In this document: positions 52,443-58,967 of the stretch, in pieces
Position numbering within the stretch: position 1 is the stretch's first letter
Layout: every line of letters begins with the position of its first letter
Origin: Palsa-1233 sp039933845
Lineage (GTDB): Bacteria; Gemmatimonadota; Gemmatimonadetes; Gemmatimonadales; GWC2-71-9
NCBI GenBank assembly: GCA_039933845.1
Contig: JBDTNH010000004.1
Location: 1 to 64,000, forward strand
Direction: 5' to 3'
Length of the DNA: 64,000 nt
Notes under the pieces: generated by a model
Told to the model about the DNA's origin: nothing
What the model saw: only the letters and a program-made list of their open reading frames with translations
Databases searched by the model: none
Position numbers and translations under genes: made by a program

Positions 52443-53831
52443 TCACCCGAACCACGCCTGTCCCTCCTGCACCAACAACCAGGCGTTGAGCACCGCGATG
52501 ATCAGTGCCACCGTCCAGGCGAAGAACTTCGTGACGGGTTGGTTCGCAAAACTCCCCATCTTGGCCTTGGACGAGGTGAACAGCACCAACGGGATCACGG
52601 CGAAGGAGAGCTGAAGGGAGAGAATCACCTGGCTCAGGATCAGAAGCGAGCCCGTCCCTCGTTCGCCGTACATCGCCGTCACGATCACGGCCGGAATGAT
52701 GGCGATCAACCGGGTGATGAGTCGACGGAGCCAGGGCGGCAACCGGATGTCGAGGAAGCCTTCCATGACAATCTGCCCCGCGAGCGTGCCGGTGATGGTG
52801 GAGTTCTGTCCCGACGCCAGCAGCGCCACCGCGAAGAGCACACTCGCGAACACACTGCCGAGCAGGGGAGTCAGCAGGGCGTGGGCATCATGAATGTCGG
52901 CCACCGACTCGTAGCCGGTGCCGTGAAAGGTCGCCGCCGAGAGGATCAGGATCGCCGCATTGATCAGGAAGGCGAAGCAGAGTGCCAGGGTGGAGTCGAT
53001 GGTCGCCCACCGAAGAGTCTCGCGCTTGTCGGTGTCCTCGCTGCCGATGTAGCGCACCTGCACAATCGCCGAGTGCAGGTACAGGTTGTGTGGCATCACC
53101 GTGGCACCAAGAATCCCGAGCGCGATGTACAACATCAACGGGTTGGTCACGATCTGGGTGGTCGGGACGAGTCCCTGCATCAGCGGAGCGATCTCGGGAC
53201 GCGCCAACACCATCTCCACGGCGAACGCCCCGCCAATCACGGCGATCATCGCGATGACGAATGCCTCGAGGTAGCGGAACCCCTTCGCCTGCAGCAGCAG
53301 GATGAGCAACACATCCGCCGCGGTGAGCAGCACGCCGTAGAGCAGCGGAATCCCGAAGAGCAGGTTCAGCGCAATCGCCGAGCCGATCACCTCGGCGAGA
53401 TCACACGCCGCGATCGCGATTTCGCACAGGATCCAGAGAACGAAGGACACCGGACGGGAGTAGTGGTCACGACATGCTTGGGCCAAGTCGCGCCCGGTCA
53501 CAACGCCAAGCTTGACCGCCAGTGCCTGGAGCAGCATCGCCATCAGGTTCGAGATCAGGATCACGCTGAGCAGGGTGTACCCGAACTGCGCCCCTCCCGC
53601 AATATCCGTTGCCCAATTGCCGGGGTCCATGTAGCCGACGGCGACCATGTAGCCGGGGCCCGCAAAAGCGAGCAACTTGCGCCACCATGGCCCACCCCGC
53701 GGAATCACGACCGAGCGGAACGCTTCGGGAAGCGATGGATGCCGGCGCGGGTGGCGCCATCCGGCATCGGAGACGCCGTCAATCGACCCTGGGACCGAGG
53801 CGGTTCGGGGAGAGGCTTCTGGAGTGCTCAC
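52443..53831 (-). CDS. mntH: NRAMP-family Mn2+/divalent metal transporter
   Basis: A 462-aa membrane protein with about 11 helices that imports Mn2+ (or Fe2+) with protons. Helix 1 metal motif M-D-P-G-N with Asp69; helix 6 motif V-M-P-H-N near 258. GTG start overlaps the DtxR-family regulator stop by 4 nt, so the pair is a self-contained Mn-homeostasis operon. A Trp-rich W-W-R-K segment precedes the first helix. Confidence 0.95.
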   Translation of the reverse strand: MSTPEASPRTASVPGSIDGVSDAGWRHPRRHPSLPEAFRSVVIPRGGPWWRKLLAFAGPGYMVAVGYMDPGNWATDIAGGAQFGYTLLSVILISNLMAMLLQALAVKLGVVTGRDLAQACRDHYSRPVSFVLWILCEIAIAACDLAEVIGSAIALNLLFGIPLLYGVLLTAADVLLILLLQAKGFRYLEAFVIAMIAVIGGAFAVEMVLARPEIAPLMQGLVPTTQIVTNPLMLYIALGILGATVMPHNLYLHSAIVQVRYIGSEDTDKRETLRWATIDSTLALCFAFLINAAILILSAATFHGTGYESVADIHDAHALLTPLLGSVFASVLFAVALLASGQNSTITGTLAGQIVMEGFLDIRLPPWLRRLITRLIAIIPAVIVTAMYGERGTGSLLILSQVILSLQLSFAVIPLVLFTSSKAKMGSFANQPVTKFFAWTVALIIAVLNAWLLVQEGQAWFG

Positions 53832-54511
53832 GCCGGCTCCCCCACGACACAGAGGACCAAAGTCGCGAGATCATGCCCGATCACTTGGTGGCTCGTCCCT
53901 CGGCGCAGTGCGATGGGGCCATCAAATGGCTGTCGTGACACCACCGTGATGGTGGTCCCCGGGATGAGACCCTCACTGGCCAGCCATCGCAGCCGATCAC
54001 CATCGGCGGTGTCGACACGGGCAATCCGGACCACGGTCCCATTCGCAACGACGGTGAGTGGTGTCGTCTCCCTGGGAGTCAACGAACCATCGACGCCGGG
54101 AATCGGATCGCCGTGCGGATCGAAAGCGGGGTTGCCGAGCGCCTCGGCGAGACGTTCAACGAGGTCATCGCTCACGGCATGCTCGAGACGCTCGGCCTCC
54201 GCGTGCACCGTGTCCCACGTGTAGCCGAGGCGCGCCACGAGGTAGGTCTCGATGAGTCGGTGGCGCCGAAGCACACGGAGCGCCTCGCGCCTCCCGCTCC
54301 GGGTCAAGGTCGCACCGCGGTATGGCTCGTGGACCACGAGTCCCTGTTCGGCCAGCCGTTTGAGCATCCCGCTCACTGAGGGTGCGGCCAGCGCGAGCGT
54401 CTCGGCCACCGCGTTCGTGGATGCCGGTTCGCCACCTTCAGAAAGGTGGTAGATCGCCTTGAGATAGTCCTCGACCGACCGGGTCAATTCAGGGCGCGGC
54501 TTTTTAGTCAT
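53828..54511 (-). CDS. DtxR/MntR-family metal-dependent repressor
   Basis: A 227-aa regulator: winged helix (E-D-Y-L-K-A-I-Y-H-L-S and A-P-S-V-S-G-M-L-K-R-L), dimer/metal domain (E-A-E-R-L-E-H-A-V-S), and an SH3-like FeoA-type C-terminus. With Mn2+ or Fe2+ it should repress its own operon with mntH. Its ATG lies inside the palindrome TTTAGTCATGCCTAAA, and the promoter directly upstream suggests a leaderless transcript. Confidence 0.9.
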   Translation of the reverse strand: MTKKPRPELTRSVEDYLKAIYHLSEGGEPASTNAVAETLALAAPSVSGMLKRLAEQGLVVHEPYRGATLTRSGRREALRVLRRHRLIETYLVARLGYTWDTVHAEAERLEHAVSDDLVERLAEALGNPAFDPHGDPIPGVDGSLTPRETTPLTVVANGTVVRIARVDTADGDRLRWLASEGLIPGTTITVVSRQPFDGPIALRRGTSHQVIGHDLATLVLCVVGEPA

Positions 54512-54518
54512 GCCTAAA
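54503..54518. promoter_or_regulatory. DtxR/MntR-type operator overlapping the start codon
   Basis: TTTAG-TCATGC-CTAAA is palindromic apart from one position per half. The dtxR ATG lies in the middle of it. It resembles MntR/DtxR boxes. Confidence 0.7.
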
Positions 54519-54545
54519 GATTTATGGTGGACGTGCGAATGTCAA
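54517..54545 (-). promoter_or_regulatory. Promoter of dtxR-mntH
   Basis: TTGACA (545-540) overlaps the NUDIX stop codon; AATCTT (522-517) follows after 17 nt and overlaps the operator, with the start site at or beside the ATG. Confidence 0.5.
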
Positions 54546-55126
54546 TCCGCCCTGTCTGCTACCTCTTTCCACCGCGCCACCACCGGCGTCACGATCCGCT
54601 CGGTCAGGCCCCACAGCAGGCCATGCACGAGTTGGTATCCCGCCACACGGCGCACGGTGCCGGCGATCTCGATTGACGCTGGGCGTCGAGCGTTTTCCGT
54701 GGCGAGGCTCTCGAGCGTCACCCAGTGGTACCCGGCAACCTCCCCATTGATCTGGAGGTTCGCCTCACGATCCAGCACAAAGAGGAACGGACGGACCAGC
54801 AGAGGAGGGAGGGAGGGTGTCGTGGGCGCCAGGTCGTCGAGTTGAATCGGCCGACTCACAGTTCGCAGATCCAATCCGACCTCTTCGGCGGTTTCGCGAA
54901 TGGCGGTGGTGAGCAGGCCATCGTCTCCTGGCTCGCGGCGACCACCAGGACAGGCGAGATGTCCGGACCAAGGGTCACCCTGCCGTTCGGCCCGAACAAT
55001 GAGCAGGAGCCGGTCGGGACCGGGGGCAAGGACAATCGCGACGGCGGCTTCGCGGCGCGTGGGGTCGACCACCTCACGCGGCTGGTGACGCGACAATGCG
55101 TCGTGGAGATCTGGCAGTCGGCTCAT
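54542..55126 (-). CDS. NUDIX hydrolase (CoA pyrophosphatase-like)
   Basis: A 194-aa enzyme. The NUDIX box is C-P-G-G-R-R-E-P-G-D-D then A-I-R-E-T-A-E-E-V-G-L near 80-100; this spaced form fits CoA or NADH pyrophosphatases. The preceding L-L-L-I-V-R-A-E-R and D-P-W-S-G-H-L-A motifs are typical of CoA-ases. The ATG overlaps the upstream hydrolase stop by 4 nt. Last gene before the dtxR-mntH pair. Confidence 0.88.
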   Translation of the reverse strand: MSRLPDLHDALSRHQPREVVDPTRREAAVAIVLAPGPDRLLLIVRAERQGDPWSGHLACPGGRREPGDDGLLTTAIRETAEEVGLDLRTVSRPIQLDDLAPTTPSLPPLLVRPFLFVLDREANLQINGEVAGYHWVTLESLATENARRPASIEIAGTVRRVAGYQLVHGLLWGLTERIVTPVVARWKEVADRAD

Positions 55127-55965
55127 GGGCTGAGGTGTCGTCCGAAAAACGACTTCGTCGAGGCGAAGAGCCGATCGAGCGCCGGGGTACTCCCCGCCCA
55201 TGGGTGGATCGCGCCGTAGGTGTGCCCAGCCCCCTCGATCGCCAGGAAGGCGTGGTGCGCGGAGTCGCCGGCTGCGCCGAGTGCCTCGGCCTCGCGGAAG
55301 GAGACGGTCTCGTCCTGCGTGCCGTGTATCTGCAACCATGGCCGTCCCAGGCTCGAGGCGGCACCGGGGATGTCCAGCCGCCCGGCCTCATGCTCGAGAC
55401 AGTCAGCTGCCACCTCGTAGTCGAGCGGGAGGCGAATGCCGAGGCGGGCATGTGGCACCTCGATGCTACCCACCTCCTGCCATGCGGCCAGTTGCGCCTC
55501 GGTGTGACGCCGTGCCTGACCGATCGCCGACCAGGTGACCACCGCACCGACCTGTGGGCACTCGGCGGCCAGGAGGATGGCCAGCCCCCCCCCTCGTGAA
55601 TGCCCCAGCACGCCAAGTGCCTTCGGGGGCAGCACGCCGAGCTCACCATGGCCGAGGGCCGCGAGCACGTGGTGCAGATCATCAAGCTCACGTGTGTAGG
55701 TGTTGCGCCGAAACCGCTCGGGCCGCGAAAATTCGCCCCCGGCGTCAACGCCCGACCCGCTCACGCTTGCGGTGACCGACACGAACCCGGCCCGCGCCAG
55801 TTGCTCGGCGAAGACGGGCAGGAAGGCGTAGTCCTTGAACCCCTTGAATCCATGGATCAGGAGCACCGCCGGTTGCTCGACATGGCGCGAACCGGCGCGG
55901 ACGTCGATGAGGATCTCGCCGAGGGCGCCGTTGATCGAATGCTGGGTGAGTGTCGGAGTGGCCAT
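55123..55965 (-). CDS. Alpha/beta hydrolase (dienelactone hydrolase-like)
   Basis: A 280-aa serine hydrolase. H-G-F-K-G-F near 42, nucleophile elbow G-H-S-R-G-G-G near 122-128 (encoded in part by a nine-G tract, 55585-55593), acid in G-T-Q-D-E-T and His in G-A-G-H-T-Y. Reading starts at M-A-T-P-T; an ATG three codons upstream is possible. Substrate unknown. Coupled to the NUDIX gene. Confidence 0.84.
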   Translation of the reverse strand: MATPTLTQHSINGALGEILIDVRAGSRHVEQPAVLLIHGFKGFKDYAFLPVFAEQLARAGFVSVTASVSGSGVDAGGEFSRPERFRRNTYTRELDDLHHVLAALGHGELGVLPPKALGVLGHSRGGGLAILLAAECPQVGAVVTWSAIGQARRHTEAQLAAWQEVGSIEVPHARLGIRLPLDYEVAADCLEHEAGRLDIPGAASSLGRPWLQIHGTQDETVSFREAEALGAAGDSAHHAFLAIEGAGHTYGAIHPWAGSTPALDRLFASTKSFFGRHLSP

Positions 55966-55971
55966 GATGAA

Positions 55972-56006
55972 CACGAGAAGCGAGAATCGAGGAACGAGGA
56001 GCGAAC
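55972..56006 (+). repeat. 7-bp repeat array upstream of the hydrolase
   Basis: ACGAGAA, GCGAGAA, TCGAGGA, ACGAGGA, GCGAACA: five 7-bp units, the same RCGAGAA unit as at 22474-22546. Confidence 0.75.
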
Positions 56007-56057
56007 AGGTACGGGAATCTACCCCGCCGTGGTCGCGACCTCATGGTCATGGCCAAT

Positions 56058-56084
56058 TCGCTTTCTCGCCTTCTCGCTTTCAGA
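56058..56084 (-). repeat. 8-bp repeat array, inverted to 55972-56006
   Basis: CTTTCTCG, CCTTCTCG and CTTTCAG, matching the array next to rnz at 33450-33466. It lies between the hydrolase start and the gene at 56117. Confidence 0.7.
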
Positions 56085-56116
56085 TTACAGTGCACACCGG
56101 CCAAGGAGAGGGTGAC

Positions 56117-56671
56117 GTGCATTCGCTACACTCGACACAGCTCGCCACCGGCAAGGCCATCTTCGGCGCCCGGGACGTCATGGTCGCGGAATGGTCCGAT
56201 TGGCTTACCCGCCGCCAGGCGGGCGGGCGGATGCCCGAGGCACTGGTCGACCGCAAGCTGCGGTTGGTCCTCGACGTGTTGATCGAGATGCTTGGCCCGC
56301 TCCGGCGCGAGGCCAACCTGATCTGGCCGCGGGTGATGGAGCAGTACGGTCGGATTGGTGCCTCGCGCGGGCTCGCCGCCGGCGAGGTGGTCGAGGAAAT
56401 TCAGCAACTTCGCGTCCTCCTGATTCGTCATGTCGGCGACACGATCGCCGCAATGCGTCCGCGTCGCTCGGTGGCCGTCTTCTTGCGCCTCAATGCCATC
56501 GTCGATCGCGGGATTGCCGAGGCGGTGGTCGGGTATACCGATGTCCTCGTGGCGTCGCTGCTCCCATCTGACCAGGATTCGATGTCGGTGATGTCCGAGT
56601 CGACCGAAGCGCTCGAGGCGCTGCTGGACGAGTTCGACATCGAGCTCGCCCGCGTCACTGCCGGCCGCTGA
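56117..56671 (+). CDS. Helical protein, possible RsbRD N-terminal-like
   Basis: A 184-aa all-helical soluble protein. Motifs R-K-L-R-L-V-L-D-V-L-I-E-M-L-G-P-L-R-R-E-A and G-E-V-V-E-E-I-Q-Q-L-R-V-L resemble the N-terminal sensory domain of RsbR co-antagonists, but no STAS domain follows. AGGAG precedes the GTG at 56117; longer upstream readings run through the repeat arrays. It is 5 nt before the glycosyltransferase. Confidence 0.66.
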   Translation: MHSLHSTQLATGKAIFGARDVMVAEWSDWLTRRQAGGRMPEALVDRKLRLVLDVLIEMLGPLRREANLIWPRVMEQYGRIGASRGLAAGEVVEEIQQLRVLLIRHVGDTIAAMRPRRSVAVFLRLNAIVDRGIAEAVVGYTDVLVASLLPSDQDSMSVMSESTEALEALLDEFDIELARVTAGR

Positions 56672-56676
56672 CGCAC

Positions 56677-57807
56677 ATGCCAGTGGATTCCAGCGCCCTG
56701 CTTGGCGCGATCTGGGGACTGCCGCTCGTGGCCCTTGTCCCGTTGGCACGTCGGCGACCAGACGTTGCCATGCAACCGAGCGAGCGCGATCGTTCAGTCA
56801 GCGTCATCATTCCGGCCAGGAACGAGTCCGCCACGATCGGCAACCTCCTCGATTCGATCTTGGCGTCGACACATCGCTCGTTCGAGGTCATCGTGGTGGA
56901 TGATCGCTCCGACGACGATACCGCCCAGCAGGTGCGCCACCTGACCAGCGCGAACCGACGGCTCCGCCTCGTGTCGGGCGCGGCACTCCCTCAGGGATGG
57001 TTTGGGAAACCCTGGGCATGCCAGCAAGGCGCCGCGGTCGCGACCGGTGAGTTCCTGCTCTTCACCGATGCCGACACCACACACCAGCCCGAGCTGCTTG
57101 CGCACGCGCTCGGTGGATTGCTCGCGGAGGAGGCCGACCTGCTTACGCTCACGAGTCAGCAGCGCTGCCAAACATTCTGGGAGCGCCTCGTGATGCCGCA
57201 GATCTGGCTGCTGCTGGGCGTGCGCTACGTCCCGGAACGGATCAATCGTGCCACACGACCGGACCAGGTGGTTGCCAATGGGCAGTTCATCCTGATCCGC
57301 CGTTCCGCCTATGACGCCCTCGGTGGCCACGACGCCGTGCGTGGTGAGGTGGTCGAGGATCTCGCGCTCGCCCAGCGTGCCTTTGCCGCCGGTCGCCGCG
57401 TGCGCATGATGCACGGCGAACGATTGCTCGCCACACGCATGTACCGCTCACTGGGCGCGATGATCGAAGGATGGTCGAAGAATCTGTATGTCGGATCGCG
57501 GCAGTCGATGGGTGGGCATCCCTTGCTCACACCGCTCGCGCCGTTCGCCGTGATGGCAGCCTTCGCCTTCTGGCTGGTGCCCCTGGCGCTCCTGATGCTG
57601 GGCCTCTTGCCCCACGCGATGCTGGTGGCCATCGGCTGCTCGCTCCTCTTCTGGACCCTGATCGCGTTCGGCATGGAGATTCCCATCCAATATGCGATCG
57701 GCTATCCCCTCGGTGCGCTCATGGCGCTCGGCATCATGGTGCGCTCCTCCCTGCGCGGCCGACGACATATCGTGTGGAAGGGCCGTCGGTATGCGAGCAA
57801 CGTCTGA
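56677..57807 (+). CDS. Family 2 glycosyltransferase, membrane-associated (carotenoid/hopanoid type)
   Basis: A 376-aa protein. One N-terminal helix, then a GT-A domain: I-I-P-A-R-N-E-S-A-T-I, V-V-D-D-R-S-D-D-D-T, D-A-D-T with catalytic Asp, and G-E-V-V-E-D-L-A-L-A. Three C-terminal membrane helices. This layout matches glycosyltransferases of HpnI/CrtQ type that act on lipids or carotenoids. Followed after 15 nt by a hypothetical gene. Confidence 0.85.
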   Translation: MPVDSSALLGAIWGLPLVALVPLARRRPDVAMQPSERDRSVSVIIPARNESATIGNLLDSILASTHRSFEVIVVDDRSDDDTAQQVRHLTSANRRLRLVSGAALPQGWFGKPWACQQGAAVATGEFLLFTDADTTHQPELLAHALGGLLAEEADLLTLTSQQRCQTFWERLVMPQIWLLLGVRYVPERINRATRPDQVVANGQFILIRRSAYDALGGHDAVRGEVVEDLALAQRAFAAGRRVRMMHGERLLATRMYRSLGAMIEGWSKNLYVGSRQSMGGHPLLTPLAPFAVMAAFAFWLVPLALLMLGLLPHAMLVAIGCSLLFWTLIAFGMEIPIQYAIGYPLGALMALGIMVRSSLRGRRHIVWKGRRYASNV

Positions 57808-57822
57808 GCACGGCTCACTGGC

Positions 57823-58578
57823 ATGATCCTGTTGCTGGTTGCCGTTGCGGTGCCACAGGACACCCTGCACTTCGATTTCACGGTGCAGACCGTGCGATCG
57901 GTCGTGTCCGCCGAAGCCGGGCGCCCGCCCGCGTTCGACAGCCTCGCTCTGGCAGGCCGATTGACGGTCGTGCTGTCGGACACGATCGGTGGACGTGTGG
58001 CCCATGTCAGGATTGACAGTGTGGCTTCCGACCGCCGGACCGCGACGAGGGGTCCACAGCTTGGGGGCAGCCGCTACAGCGCGGTGCTCCGGTACGGTGA
58101 GCGCCCATCAACGGTTACCCCGGTTGGCAGCTCCCTCGCGGCCATGCAGGGCTTACCCGTGGTGGCGGCGCTCTTCCCCACCATCCAACCGGGCGTCGCC
58201 ATCAATGACCGCTGGGTCGATACCACCGAGGTCGAGCATGTGGTGGCAGGCGTCCGCTCGCACGGCACACGAGTCACTTCGTGGTTCGTGATCGATCGCC
58301 GCGACGATGCGCTTCTGGTGTCGGGGACGTTCGCCGACTATGCCGCCGCAATTCTCGACCCCAGCAATACCATCACCCTGACTCAGCACGGCACCGTCCA
58401 CACCGTGGTGAGGCCGGGCTCACCCGCTGATGTTGCCGAGGTGACCGACTCGGCCGACGTGGCACTCACGCTCAGCGGAACGGTGCTGCGCATTCGTCAA
58501 CTCACCCAGATCCGGCTGGTGCGGCGCGGATTCATCGCGCCCGGTGGGCCGACCTTGCGGCGACGCGTACCCAACTGA
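57823..58578 (+). CDS. Secreted protein of unknown function
   Basis: A 251-aa exported protein, with signal peptide V-A-V-A-V-P-Q-D near the start. The body is predominantly beta, with V-S-D-T-I-G-G-R-V-A-H-V-R-I-D-S and a repeat-like second half. No family recognised. Third gene of the unit with the glycosyltransferase. Confidence 0.66.
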   Translation: MILLLVAVAVPQDTLHFDFTVQTVRSVVSAEAGRPPAFDSLALAGRLTVVLSDTIGGRVAHVRIDSVASDRRTATRGPQLGGSRYSAVLRYGERPSTVTPVGSSLAAMQGLPVVAALFPTIQPGVAINDRWVDTTEVEHVVAGVRSHGTRVTSWFVIDRRDDALLVSGTFADYAAAILDPSNTITLTQHGTVHTVVRPGSPADVAEVTDSADVALTLSGTVLRIRQLTQIRLVRRGFIAPGGPTLRRRVPN

Positions 58579-58958
58579 AGCAGGATGGTGTTCGACCGTG
58601 AGGGCGTCGTCGACAGACTCCGCGGGTGCAGTGCCCGGCCACGTTACCCGCAACCGCGCGAGACATTTTTCGCCTGATCGGCGCCGCTTTACTTTCGGTA
58701 CCGAGCGTGGCGTCCGTCCCGCCCGACCCCGACACGCCGCTCTGGCAAGTCGGCATGCTGGGCAGCTTGCCCTGCTGGTGGACTCCCCGTGACCCACGCT
58801 CCGCCCGGAAGCGTGCCCATCGTCTAGCTCGCAGCGGTCACCTCGGCCTGATCCTCAGTGGCGAGACCTCGGGCCAACACGAGCTGATCGTGACGATTCG
58901 GCCCTGCCTGCCGTTCCGCGTCGTCCCACCACTCCACCAATCGCTCGGCCTCACTCGG
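58579..58958. other. 380-bp region before the methyltransferase gene
   Basis: Between the secreted-protein stop and the methyltransferase ATG. It contains small reading frames on both strands (for example 58585-58677, 30 codons, +) with no supporting signal, and a slightly AT-rich stretch at 58660-58700. The only candidate gene I can partly support is the small minus ORF 58824-58967. Confidence 0.4.
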
Positions 58959-58967
58959 ATGAGTCAC
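58824..58967 (-). CDS. Possible small acidic protein (47 aa)
   Basis: GTG start at 58967, TAG at 58824; begins V-T-H-P-S-E-A-E-R-L. Amino-acid use looks protein-like (charged, Trp pair, no low complexity). It overlaps the methyltransferase start by 9 nt, and no ribosome site is visible. Could be spurious. Confidence 0.28.
   Translation of the reverse strand: MTHPSEAERLVEWWDDAERQAGPNRHDQLVLARGLATEDQAEVTAAS

Noticed and set aside
58585..58677. 30-codon plus ORF after the secreted-protein gene
   Set aside because: Too short, no recognisable motif and a weak ribosome site only.
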